Source of the DNA: Xanthomonas prunicola
GTDB taxonomy: Bacteria; Pseudomonadota; Gammaproteobacteria; Xanthomonadales; Xanthomonadaceae
NCBI RefSeq assembly: GCF_002846205.1
Contig: NZ_PHKV01000003.1
Span: 1-64,000, forward strand
Length of the DNA: 64,000 bases
Direction: 5' to 3'
Shown here: one piece after another, positions 1 through 8,618 of the stretch
Layout of the letters: the number at the start of each line of letters is the position of its first letter
Numbering within the stretch: position 1 is the stretch's first letter
Translations under genes and position numbers: made by a program
The notes under the pieces: model-generated
What the model saw: the letters and a program-made list of their open reading frames with translations, nothing else
Told to the model about the DNA's origin: nothing
The model's database searches: none

Positions 1-250
1 TGACTCGCTATCCATAGCACCTACACTTCGGGATCTACTGCACAACTTGTGTGGGCTGAGGCTACCCACGCAGACATTAAAATTACATTTGCATTTTGTT
101 GATCTGGCGTTGGCATCGGCGCCAAACCTAAGTTCGCAAGCTCCACGCTATTGCTTTTTCAGCAACCAAGGCTTGCGTCAAGCGAAGGTGCGTTGCGCAA
201 AGCGCAGCCACACATTGCTCGGTCAAAGCATGAATCCTACGCTCAATGCG
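1..250. other. Intergenic stretch at window start, no gene seen
   Basis: This is the DNA beyond the effector stop codon up to the window edge. It is more AT-rich than the chromosome to the right. No open frame here has a convincing start, ribosome-binding site or protein character. A short GC hairpin near 190-210 (TGCGC, AAA loop, GCGCA) has no T-run, so I do not call a terminator. Whatever X-T4SS genes follow would lie outside the window. Confidence 0.4.
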
Positions 251-3200
251 TCAGCCACCGCCCCCATCACCACCACTTCCCCCATCGCCGCCAGACATCA
301 CCTGCTGCTGAGAGTGGGCAGCAAGCGTCATGACGGGGCCTGTCGGGTTCTTGTCGATTTCTTCGCGTTCGCGCTGGAACTGCACCATCTCCTGCACCCG
401 CTGCTGATCCAATGCCTCTGTCTTCTGCAAGGTCTCATTGATGCCGGGCGACGGCGTGTTGAGCGGGGTTTCCGAGTGAAAGCCGGGCGTTTTGCCAAAG
501 ACAAAGGCGACATCATCTTGGACGATCACTTTGCGGAGTTCAGCCGCACGTTCGATCCCTGACTCTTTGACGGCATGCAATACCTCAGCGGTCTTCTCAT
601 CGGAGGTGCCTTTCGGGAGCTGCGCCTGGATGGCGGAGAACAACGCATAATCCCGATGATCAGAGGAAAACGCCTGCTGAGCGGCATCTTGGAAGGGCCT
701 TGCTTGCTCGACCCGATCCTCATTGTGTTCGTGTGCGTTAGAGCGGGCAGTTGTCCCACCCAAACCTGGCGATGACGCATAGGCAGCGGGTTGGCGCTCC
801 GGCAAGACGATCTGTGCCGGCACTTCGCTCTGCGTTGGAATTGCCGGCGACGGCGCTCGCACCGCCTCTTGCTGCTCTGCCTGCAATGGAACAGCCGATG
901 GCGCATCGTTCTGTGGCGTGCCTACTCGGGCTTGCTGCTCACTGCCCTGCTCCACCGGCCCATTTGCCAGTGTCGGCGCTGCGGGTTTCAAGGCATCTCG
1001 GCGCGCGCTTTGTGCCTGGGACAACGCCGCATCCAGGTCTTGGCCGGCAACGCCTGTTGCCGGCAACCCTTGGTCTTGCTGGAACTGCCTCACGGCATGT
1101 TCGGTCTCTGGACCATAGTGCCCGTCTTGCGGCACGGCCTGACCGTTTGGACCCCGGGCATCTATTTGCTGCAAGCGATACTGCAAGAACTCGACCTCCT
1201 GCCCTCGGTCGCCGAGGCGCAGCCCTTCCACCTCACTTGATGCCGGCGGCTGCGTCGGCACAGTGGCCTGAGTAGGCGCTTGATCGGCAGAGGTCGAAGC
1301 GGATGATGCGGGCCCGGCACTCGGCGCAGACGCGCTCGCCGCCGTTGGAACCCATGCCTCCGCCTTAGGCTGGACTGCGCCGGCTGTCGGGGGTGCGGCA
1401 ACCTCAGGCGCTTGGGTCTCTTGTGGTTTGCGTTGTTGGACAGGTTCGGGCTTCGGCTCGGCAGGCTTGACGACCGGGCGCGCGTCTTCTGGCAGAGGCG
1501 CGTTGACGGGGACAGGCATCACGACCGGAGCAGGTGTGCCGGCCTCTGCTACAGCAGGCTGCTCAGCAGCGCGTGCAACGTCTCTATCCCTCTGCGCATC
1601 AATGGCTGCCTGAGGCGCTCGGGTTTCGTCCACATGCGGGGCGGTAACAGCTGTCGCCGCAAAGCTTGCGACCTGTTGCGCTTCTTGCGTGGACACACCT
1701 TGCCGATTGGCCTCCCGCAACGCTTGCTCGTAAGCAACGCGTTCTTGTGGCGATTGCGCATCAATGCGCAGGTCTGGTGCACCGGCCGAAGGGGGCTGCT
1801 CCTGCCGAAGTGACTGCACCTCGCCGAGTGCCTGATGGATGTCGGCGGTGCTGGTGGTTGCTGCGACGCGCACCAGACCATCAGCACCACGGCTCAGATG
1901 CTGGATGGGGCTGTCTACCGAATATTGGCCGGTCGCATCACGCTCCAATGCCAAAGAGCTGGTCGCTGCATCGATTCCGTTCGCCTCACGTGTCCGTTGC
2001 ACCGCCAGCTGGATCGCGCCTGCAGTCTGGGCATTGGGCGCAACGCCATAGGCGGCATAGGTCGCTTCGGTATTGGCCTGGTCTTGCTGCTGTGGCGTTG
2101 GCGTTTGCCGCGCGGGCATCTGTGCCAATGCCTGCGCGTGCTGCTCCAATGCCGGTTGCAAGCGTTCGCGCGTTGCGTTGAGTTCCAACGGGACATTGCC
2201 TTCGGCAGCAACGCCGTCATGGCGCCACTGGCCTTGCGTATCGCGCTGATACTGCTTGCCGTCCGAGGCTTGCAACGAGTCCGGGTTCAAGGCTGTTTGC
2301 ACGGCCGCTGGCACGGGGCCGAAGTCCCCCCAACCATTGCGCTGATACGCAGCTTGATAGGTTGCTGCAATTGCGGCCGGACCTCGGGCGATGTTGGCGT
2401 GAACCACCTGGGCTGCTTGCTGGTCCAACGCGGCATTACGCTCAGGGCTTGCTGGATCCACCGTCCAGATGGGCCGATCGTTCCGATCGACTTCGTCGGC
2501 GACCATCCGAGACCACTGGCCACTTGCCGGATCATGCCGCCAATCCCGTGCGTAAAGATGCGCAGCATCTGTCTCACTGGATGGCTGCACATAAGGATTA
2601 CTGGGTTGCACCTTGCCAAGCGCCTGCTCGGTCGCTTCGCCACTGGCGTGATAGTTCAGCTCGCGCGCTTTTTCGGGCAGCGCGAACATGCCCTGCTTCT
2701 GTGGCGTATCCACGCCATCGTCTTGCAAGTCGGCTTTTTCTTGGCGAAGCCACTGGCTGCCGTTGAACTCCCAGCTCACGCCCTGCTTATCGGTCTGTGT
2801 GTAGATCTGGCGGTTGTCCCACAAGGTCGCGGCCTTGTCGGCAGCGGCACTGAACAGATAACCATCGGCAACTACCAACGCGACAGGGCCTGCACCGGTT
2901 GTGCCAACAACGGCAGCGGCAGCGGCGCCTCCCGCCCAGCCGCCCGCGCCTCGCGCAGCAAAGTGCAACGCTTCTGAGCGTGCAGCGGTGAGGTTGTCTT
3001 GTGCCAACAGCGTGCCAACACGCTCTCCGGCTTGCGACGCATCGTAGGCGGTAGCGGCAACACCCAAACCCGCAAGCCCTGCTGTCATCCCGGCGCGACG
3101 CAAGCCTGGGATTTCAGGTTCCGGCGTGGTTTGGATGTTGCGTCCCTGCCACTCATCCCAACGCGCCTGACCCGCCTGGGCATGCTCGGTTGGCGGTTTC

Positions 3201-3946
3201 ATACGCTGACTGAGCGGAAGCGTGCTCTGGTCTAACGCCTTTGACGTTCCCTCAATTGCTGTTCCACGAAAATACTCTCTGTTATCGAGCCTCAGAACTT
3301 TGTTCTCGCGGAGCGCATCATCACTGGCCGGGATGCGCAGCATGCCTTCGTGTTCACGCGCACGGGCCACGATCAGCTCAAAGGCTGCTTGCTGACCGAG
3401 CCGATCTTTCACACCGACCAGCGCTTCACGCGGAAGCCCCTCAATCGAGGTGACGTTTGGATTGGCAAGAATGCGAGGCACTTCAATTTCGCCAAAGACG
3501 CGGCTTGGCTGAGCGTCGCCCACGATGGCATGAACTTCACCTACGGTTGCATCGGCAAACCGTCCGGAAGCATCTGCCCAAGGACCTTGCGTAGGGTGGT
3601 AGAGCCACTCCGTGGCAGGTCCCCGATGAGACCCCTCTATCAGCTCACGAGGCGAAATTTCGTAGATGTCGGCGAGCGCGGTATAGAACTCGCGGGAATT
3701 AAGAAACTTCGATGCCTGACTTTTATCGATAACCCGGATGTCTTCACCAGAATCGATCATCGATCCAATGACATCAGTCGACCAGATGTCTTTCGCTGCT
3801 GGGCCACTGTAGAGAACAGTGACCTTGCCGAAGGCATTCGCATCCACCTGTGCGGCGAGCGACCGCAGCGATTCTGGTGTTTGGTAATCGCCAGGGTTCT
3901 GACGAATTCTATCGATTGCGTCCTGGGCAGATATCGTGCCATTCAC
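251..3946 (-). CDS. Putative X-T4SS antibacterial effector, large multidomain protein
   Basis: A 1231-residue protein, very likely a substrate of the Xanthomonas bacteria-killing type IV secretion system. From the N-terminus: a compact domain (about 40-180) with VLYSG and, further on, W-x-x-A-S-x-x-F-A followed by EIEVP, vaguely like NAD-cleaving ADP-ribosyl cyclase-type polymorphic toxins; a glycine/alanine-rich hydrophobic stretch (about 285-375); a long low-complexity region rich in Gln, Ala and Pro; a peptidoglycan-binding domain of the PG_binding_1 type (about 905-985); and an XVIPCD-like C-terminal region (about 1060-1231) ending in a Gly/Asp tail. The longest frame begins with GTG at 3955. 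I prefer GTG at 3946, because a GAGG lies eight bases upstream and it overlaps the upstream stop as GTGA. It follows virD4 and the small gene at 3943-4398. The toxic activity is inferred, not proven. Confidence 0.75.
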   Translation of the reverse strand: MNGTISAQDAIDRIRQNPGDYQTPESLRSLAAQVDANAFGKVTVLYSGPAAKDIWSTDVIGSMIDSGEDIRVIDKSQASKFLNSREFYTALADIYEISPRELIEGSHRGPATEWLYHPTQGPWADASGRFADATVGEVHAIVGDAQPSRVFGEIEVPRILANPNVTSIEGLPREALVGVKDRLGQQAAFELIVARAREHEGMLRIPASDDALRENKVLRLDNREYFRGTAIEGTSKALDQSTLPLSQRMKPPTEHAQAGQARWDEWQGRNIQTTPEPEIPGLRRAGMTAGLAGLGVAATAYDASQAGERVGTLLAQDNLTAARSEALHFAARGAGGWAGGAAAAAVVGTTGAGPVALVVADGYLFSAAADKAATLWDNRQIYTQTDKQGVSWEFNGSQWLRQEKADLQDDGVDTPQKQGMFALPEKARELNYHASGEATEQALGKVQPSNPYVQPSSETDAAHLYARDWRHDPASGQWSRMVADEVDRNDRPIWTVDPASPERNAALDQQAAQVVHANIARGPAAIAATYQAAYQRNGWGDFGPVPAAVQTALNPDSLQASDGKQYQRDTQGQWRHDGVAAEGNVPLELNATRERLQPALEQHAQALAQMPARQTPTPQQQDQANTEATYAAYGVAPNAQTAGAIQLAVQRTREANGIDAATSSLALERDATGQYSVDSPIQHLSRGADGLVRVAATTSTADIHQALGEVQSLRQEQPPSAGAPDLRIDAQSPQERVAYEQALREANRQGVSTQEAQQVASFAATAVTAPHVDETRAPQAAIDAQRDRDVARAAEQPAVAEAGTPAPVVMPVPVNAPLPEDARPVVKPAEPKPEPVQQRKPQETQAPEVAAPPTAGAVQPKAEAWVPTAASASAPSAGPASSASTSADQAPTQATVPTQPPASSEVEGLRLGDRGQEVEFLQYRLQQIDARGPNGQAVPQDGHYGPETEHAVRQFQQDQGLPATGVAGQDLDAALSQAQSARRDALKPAAPTLANGPVEQGSEQQARVGTPQNDAPSAVPLQAEQQEAVRAPSPAIPTQSEVPAQIVLPERQPAAYASSPGLGGTTARSNAHEHNEDRVEQARPFQDAAQQAFSSDHRDYALFSAIQAQLPKGTSDEKTAEVLHAVKESGIERAAELRKVIVQDDVAFVFGKTPGFHSETPLNTPSPGINETLQKTEALDQQRVQEMVQFQREREEIDKNPTGPVMTLAAHSQQQVMSGGDGGSGGDGGGG

Positions 3947-4398
3947 ACCAAGCACCCCTCATCGATTTCAAAAACGATGTGGTAGTCCGTGTTTCTGGAG
4001 TGGACGCCAAAATCCTTGTAGGAGAGCAAGGCCTCTTTGAGGTCAGCTATGAATTGCTCCTTGTCAGCCTTGAGATGCTCAGGCAGTCCATCTCCACCAT
4101 TGATCCACATCAGTCTCCAATGGGACCAACCGGGCTGACCTCGCGCGCCTCCACCGTCGACCAGATCCAGTCTCAGCGTCAGGAGCTCGCCACGCCAATA
4201 GAAAGAGAACTTTGTCTGGTTTCTGACCTCGATTTCGGTGCCGCCACCGTTTGCGACATTGCGCAAATACATGTCGCGATCACGATCAATTGTCCAGTCT
4301 CTTGCATTGGTGCCACCGACCACAAAGTCTTTGTCGATTGCTTCCAAGTCGTATTTCGCAACATCCGGCTCAGGAATATATTCATTTACAAATGGCAT
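3943..4398 (-). CDS. Putative cytosolic immunity protein for the adjacent X-T4SS effector
   Basis: A 151-residue acidic protein with no recognisable family, signal peptide, lipobox or membrane segment. It sits between virD4 (44 bp upstream) and the large effector, whose start overlaps its stop codon. That small-gene-then-effector order is typical of Xanthomonas T4SS immunity/effector (X-Tfi/X-Tfe) pairs. Immunity proteins against peptidoglycan-degrading effectors are normally exported lipoproteins. The lack of any export signal here therefore suggests the partner toxin acts in the cytoplasm, despite its peptidoglycan-binding module. Function is inferred from position only. Confidence 0.6.
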   Translation of the reverse strand: MPFVNEYIPEPDVAKYDLEAIDKDFVVGGTNARDWTIDRDRDMYLRNVANGGGTEIEVRNQTKFSFYWRGELLTLRLDLVDGGGARGQPGWSHWRLMWINGGDGLPEHLKADKEQFIADLKEALLSYKDFGVHSRNTDYHIVFEIDEGCLV

Positions 4399-4442
4399 CT
4401 TCGTTTCCCGGCATGGCTTGAATTTGTGGTTGAGAGCTATTT

Positions 4443-6146
4443 CTATGAGCCCGAGACGGCGGCAGACAGCTTCTTCACCTCGGCTTTTGGTAGCAGCCGT
4501 TTGGTGAAATAGGCATCTTCGTAATACTTGATCTTCTCGCAGAGCACCGGGCTTGGGATGCCTTCATAGAGGAAGACTTCCTTGTCAAAGCCCATCGCTT
4601 TCAACTCTTGCGGCAGCATCAAGGCACGGCGCTGCTCGGTCTCCGAGTAGGACACGCTGCTTTGCTTGCCACTGGTGTGCGACTTGTTCTTCTTGCGCAC
4701 CGAGGTGTAGCCGAGCATGTCCGAGTAGTCGTTGGCGTCTTGCTGCTCGCGTGGGGCGTAGACGATTTGCAAGGCATGGTTGGTGATGATCGTGCGCGAG
4801 ACATCTTTGCCATAGGTCGCGTCCAGCTGCGCCATGCTCTGGATGATCGGCAGCAAGCGGATGTTGTAGCCGGCCATGTAGCTCACTGCGCTTGCAATGA
4901 TGTCGACCCGGCCGATGGACGTGAACTCATCCATCAGCAGCAAGCACTGGTGCTTGAGCGCCGGGTTGTTCTGCGGCAGCTCTTTCGTGTTCAGGTTGAT
5001 GAGCTGACTAAACAGCAAGTTGATCAACAAGCGGCTTTCGGCAAGCTTGTTCGGCTGGATGCCGATGTAGATGCTCATCTTCTTCTTGCGCACATCAGTC
5101 AGCAGAAAATCGTTGCCGCTGGTGGCCTCATCCAGGATCGGATTGATGAACTGGTTGAGCGGCTCCTTGAAGGTGCCCATGATCGAGGCGAAGGTCTCTT
5201 CGGCTTGCGAGAGCAAATTGTCGAAGGCCATCTTGGCATCGCGACCCAGGAAGTCGCGCTGCGAGAGCTTTTTGAGATAGCCCTTCAAGTCGCTTCCATC
5301 TCCTGACGACACGCGATAAAGCATCCCAAGGGTTGGGAACATCCAGGTCTCTTTCGGGTGCTTGCGCTTGATCTGATCATCGAGGCTATCGAACAGATAG
5401 AGCGTAAACGCCATGAAGGCGTTGCGGGCTTGGCTTACCCAGAACTTCTGGGCATCCGACCCATCCGGGTAGAGCATCGCCGCGACACTCATCAGATCTG
5501 ACACGCGAAACGCCGGATCCGGTGAGATGTAGCTGAGTGGATTCCAACGGTGGGTGCGCCCGTCTTCGGCAAAGGGGTTGAACAAAAAGACCTCTTGGCC
5601 TTGGCTCTTGCGCCAACCCGAGGTCAGGTCAAAATTCTCCTGCTTGATGTCCAGGACCACCACTGAGCCTTGGTAGTCGAGCAGATTGGGAATGACGATG
5701 CCCACACCTTTACCCGAACGCGTGGGCGCGGCCAGGATCACAAACTGCTGACCAGGCAAGCGCACCAACTTGCCACCGTGTTTGCCAACCACAATGCCGG
5801 TTGGGGACGGTTTGAGCATGTCCTTTTTAGCGAGGTCACTGCCAGAGGCAAAGCGTGCGTCGCCGTGTAAGGCGGCGGCCTTTGGCCTGAACAACGGGAT
5901 CAGCAGTGCAATCCAGGCCAGCAGCGGCACACCGAAGCCCAAGGCACCAGCCAGCTTGATCTTGGTGGCATAGGGAGCGAACTGTGGGAGGTCGAGCGCT
6001 TTGAAGTAAGACCAGTAGGTGCCGGCGTTAAGCGGCCCAGCCACCTTCAAGAGCATCAAGATCAACTGACCGGAGAGGTAGACCCCTGCAATGAGGGCGA
6101 GGAGCAAGAGCGAGATGGCGACACTGAGCTTGATCTTGCCGGTCAT
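4443..6146 (-). CDS. virD4: VirD4 type IV secretion coupling protein
   Basis: A 567-residue coupling ATPase of the T4SS that captures substrates at the inner membrane and passes them to the VirB channel. Two membrane segments lie near residues 8-32 and 66-86. A Walker A motif (APTRSGKGVG, about 140-149), the VLDIKQEN strand (about 164-171) and a Walker B motif (CLLLMDE, about 401-407) are all visible, so the ATPase looks intact. In Xanthomonas the homologue recognises XVIPCD domains of killing effectors. The gene heads a minus-strand group with the putative immunity and effector genes. A GGAAGG ribosome-binding site precedes the ATG. No virB genes are in the window, so they would have to lie further left or elsewhere. 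Confidence 0.93.
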   Translation of the reverse strand: MTGKIKLSVAISLLLLALIAGVYLSGQLILMLLKVAGPLNAGTYWSYFKALDLPQFAPYATKIKLAGALGFGVPLLAWIALLIPLFRPKAAALHGDARFASGSDLAKKDMLKPSPTGIVVGKHGGKLVRLPGQQFVILAAPTRSGKGVGIVIPNLLDYQGSVVVLDIKQENFDLTSGWRKSQGQEVFLFNPFAEDGRTHRWNPLSYISPDPAFRVSDLMSVAAMLYPDGSDAQKFWVSQARNAFMAFTLYLFDSLDDQIKRKHPKETWMFPTLGMLYRVSSGDGSDLKGYLKKLSQRDFLGRDAKMAFDNLLSQAEETFASIMGTFKEPLNQFINPILDEATSGNDFLLTDVRKKKMSIYIGIQPNKLAESRLLINLLFSQLINLNTKELPQNNPALKHQCLLLMDEFTSIGRVDIIASAVSYMAGYNIRLLPIIQSMAQLDATYGKDVSRTIITNHALQIVYAPREQQDANDYSDMLGYTSVRKKNKSHTSGKQSSVSYSETEQRRALMLPQELKAMGFDKEVFLYEGIPSPVLCEKIKYYEDAYFTKRLLPKAEVKKLSAAVSGS

Positions 6147-6295
6147 GAAGCGCTGCCTTCCATCTGTAATCCCTGGCTTGTTTGATAATGACCATCCGTT
6201 CGCAAGATTACAGGATCACCAGAGGTGAAACCTGTTTGACTTGTCGCACCCGACATGACGCACGACAATTGACTATCCCTATTTGGAAATCTGGC

Positions 6296-6970
6296 GTGTC
6301 GCAGCACGAACCCCGGTCTACCGGACCATCGCAGGAATTTTTAGAAGAGCTTTTGCGGTCACCTGCGGTGCTGGATCAGCTATCGTTTTCTTGCGAAATC
6401 ATTCAATGGATGACCCACCGGATCCATGATCGACTGAGTATCGAAACAACCACCCAGACTGAGTGTGCGCTAGCCGCGATCGACCTGGTGCATGAGCACT
6501 ATATTTCGATAAATCAGCTAATCAGAACCGGCCGAATTGGCAGCGCCTATGCGCTTTTGCGCTCTCAGTTCGAAGCATTGGTCAGGGCAATCTGGCTCCT
6601 ACGTGGCTCAGACGAGCAGGCCTATCAAGCGTGGGCAAGAGGCGAAGGGTCAATCGAACCATCGAGTCTGCTCACAGCCATAAGGAAGAAAAGCCGGTCG
6701 GATAGCGATCAATTCTTGGCAGATACATGGAAAACTTCAAAAAAGACGCTGCACCAATTCACGCATGTGTCGTATCAACTTTTGGCAAGGCGAATGTCCG
6801 GAGTGGCGGAAGAGCATTTCCACCCTACAGAAATCGCAGACGCGTTACGTTTTGCCGCTGGCACATGCCTTCTCTCCTGCCTTGAACTCGCCTCCCTAGC
6901 TGAAGACGACGAGTTAGCAGCCGAATCCTCGTTGTTCCTGGCCAGGATCTATCCCACAGACAAAAGCTGA
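6296..6970 (+). CDS. Conserved hypothetical protein, all-helical DUF6988/DUF5677-like
   Basis: The open frame begins at 6182, only 35 bp from the divergent virD4 start. The first 38 residues are Cys/Arg-rich and unlike a protein, so I prefer GTG at 6296 (preceded by GGAAA), giving 224 residues. The body is helical, with the pattern EHY...G-R-x-G-S-A-YALLRSQFEA-L-V-R-A-I-W, reminiscent of DUF6988/DUF5677 proteins, which carry HEPN-like folds. No catalytic motif is evident. Base composition is clearly more AT-rich than the core genes to the right, consistent with acquired DNA between the T4SS genes and tRNA-Ser. Role unknown. Confidence 0.6.
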   Translation: MSQHEPRSTGPSQEFLEELLRSPAVLDQLSFSCEIIQWMTHRIHDRLSIETTTQTECALAAIDLVHEHYISINQLIRTGRIGSAYALLRSQFEALVRAIWLLRGSDEQAYQAWARGEGSIEPSSLLTAIRKKSRSDSDQFLADTWKTSKKTLHQFTHVSYQLLARRMSGVAEEHFHPTEIADALRFAAGTCLLSCLELASLAEDDELAAESSLFLARIYPTDKS

Positions 6971-7039
6971 TGCGCCGCAAATCCCCACGACGTCCATACA
7001 ACTGAAAACTGCTTCAATTTCAATGAATTGATCGCTTGT

Positions 7040-7129
7040 TGGCGGAGAGAGTGGGATTCGAACCCACGGAAGGTTTGACCCTTCGCCGGTTTTCAAGACC
7101 GGTGCCTTAAACCGCTCGGCCATCTCTCC
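7040..7129 (-). tRNA. tRNA-Ser(UGA)
   Basis: A 90-nt serine tRNA with encoded CCA (complement of TGG at 7040-7042). The acceptor arms GGAGAGA and TCTCTCC pair and a G discriminator follows. The anticodon stem CCGGT/ACCGG encloses the loop CTTGAAA, giving anticodon UGA. The long variable arm typical of tRNA-Ser is present, and the T loop reads GGTTCGAATCC. The 3' end points toward the T4SS region, the usual geometry for a tRNA used as an island integration site. Confidence 0.97.
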
Positions 7130-7501
7130 GATGCTGCTACGCCTGACCCCCGAAGGCATCGGCTGTCACGCTGGCGACCCGCGTTGCGCGGGTGACGCCT
7201 GACGGTGGCTGCACGGGCATCTTGTGCAGAGCCACCACTCCCAGGATTGCTCCCGGGCGCGCATTCTCGCATGCCCGGGCGCGTTTTGTTTAGTGGCACT
7301 ACCGGCGTTGGCTGGCGCAGCGTGCCGCGCCATTGATGCTGCTCGGCCGCTACCCCGCGTGGTCGGCGAAGACGCCAAGCACACAGGCAACCTGCCGAAC
7401 ATCTGCAGCGAACTGGCTGCTCAGCAGCGAGCGGACTACTAACGTACATGCCGGCCAGCCTCGGCCGCCAACCCAGCCTTAGCCAGCTTCGTCACGACCG
7501 T
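7130..7501. other. Intergenic region between tRNA-Ser and the LysR gene
   Basis: GC-rich, without a convincing gene. It must contain the promoter of tRNA-Ser (minus strand, just right of 7129) and the 3' flank of the LysR gene. A direct repeat of CCCGGGCGCG occurs at about 7253 and 7275. No terminator with a T-run is visible. Confidence 0.4.
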
Positions 7502-8503
7502 TTAGCCGGCCTCGGCCACAACCAGGCGAGGCGCCGTGCCAGCCGCACGCTTGAGCTTCTCGGCCAGTTCGGCGCAGTTGCCGCCGCAATCCAGGCGCGA
7601 GCGCTCGATTTCCTGCGGCAGGTGTTCGGCCAGGAAGTCGATGAACACCCGCACGGCCGGCAGCAGGCCGCGACGCGAGGCGAACACGGCGTGGCAGATG
7701 CCTTGCGGCAGCGACCAGTGCGGCAGCACCACTTCCAGCTCGCCGCTGCGCACTGCTTCGGCACACACGGTTTCCGGCAGCATGGTGATGCCGAAGCCGT
7801 CGCGCGCCATCGATTGCAGCAGCGGGAAGTCGAAGCCGGCCAGGCGCGGCTGCAGGTCCACGCGGCGCATTTCGCCGTTCGGGCCGTGCAGTTCCCAGCG
7901 CTGATGCGCTTCGTCTTCGCTGGTGCTCATGGTGGTGTGGTTGGCCAGCTCGCTCGGGTCCTTGGGGCGCCCGGCGCGGTCAAGATATTTGGGGCTGGCG
8001 ACCAGCAATTCCTGCACCTGGCCAAAGCTGCGCATCACCAGGCTACCGTCGTCGTCCAGGCGCGAACGCACGCGCAGGGCGATGTCGTAGCCCTCGTTGA
8101 TCACATCGACGCGGCGATTGCTGATGTTGAGCTGCAGCCGCACCTTGGGATATCTGGCCAGGAATTCCGGCAATAACTTGGGCAGCTGGATCTGCGCCAG
8201 CGAGACGGGAACGCTCACACGTACAAGACCGCGCGGCTCGGCGCTGAGACGATCCACCACCTCGCGCGCGGCCTGCGCCTCGGCCAGCATGGTCTGGGCG
8301 TGCCGGTGCACGCTGGTGCCGACATCGGTGACCGCGAAGCGGCGCGTGGAGCGTTGCAGCAGCCGCACACCCAGGTCGGTTTCGAGCTGGCTGATGCGTC
8401 GGCTCAGGCGCGATTTGGGAATCCCCAGTGCACGCTCGGCAGCGGCAAAGCCGCCGTGGTCCACCACCATCGCGAAGTAGTACAGGTCATTCAGGTCGTG
8501 CAT
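7502..8503 (-). CDS. LysR-family transcriptional regulator
   Basis: A DNA-binding regulator of about 333 residues. The N-terminal winged helix-turn-helix is clear (DLYYFAMVVDHGGFAAAERAL, then KSRLSRRISQLE), followed by a LysR substrate-binding domain (about 90-300). I take the ATG at 8503 (MHDLNDL...), because family members start with this motif. An ATG at 8518 in the same frame would add five residues. The gene is divergent from azoR with about 115 bp between them, so it probably controls azoR and itself. The ligand is unknown; redox-active aromatics or quinones would fit the neighbour. Confidence 0.9.
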   Translation of the reverse strand: MHDLNDLYYFAMVVDHGGFAAAERALGIPKSRLSRRISQLETDLGVRLLQRSTRRFAVTDVGTSVHRHAQTMLAEAQAAREVVDRLSAEPRGLVRVSVPVSLAQIQLPKLLPEFLARYPKVRLQLNISNRRVDVINEGYDIALRVRSRLDDDGSLVMRSFGQVQELLVASPKYLDRAGRPKDPSELANHTTMSTSEDEAHQRWELHGPNGEMRRVDLQPRLAGFDFPLLQSMARDGFGITMLPETVCAEAVRSGELEVVLPHWSLPQGICHAVFASRRGLLPAVRVFIDFLAEHLPQEIERSRLDCGGNCAELAEKLKRAAGTAPRLVVAEAG

Positions 8504-8527
8504 GGCACATGCATCCATGGATAGAAC

Positions 8528-8554
8528 GATAAGTGATATTTAAGCACCTTTATC
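8528..8554. promoter_or_regulatory. Candidate LysR operator dyad in the azoR intergenic region
   Basis: An imperfect AT-rich inverted repeat, GATAAGTG ... CACCTTTATC, lies between the divergent lysR and azoR starts, where LysR regulators typically bind. The assignment rests on symmetry and position only. Confidence 0.35.
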
Positions 8555-8618
8555 CCAACAGAGCAACGACCTAGGCTACACACCTCCGCGGCGCTGCCGC
8601 TTGCCACAGGTCACTGCC

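Noticed and set aside
47..562. A plus-strand gene at the window start
   Set aside because: It overlaps the effector C-terminus antisense, and the part outside the overlap shows no protein character.
7224..7442. A small plus-strand gene right of tRNA-Ser
   Set aside because: No ribosome-binding site, no domain, composition typical of GC-rich intergenic DNA.
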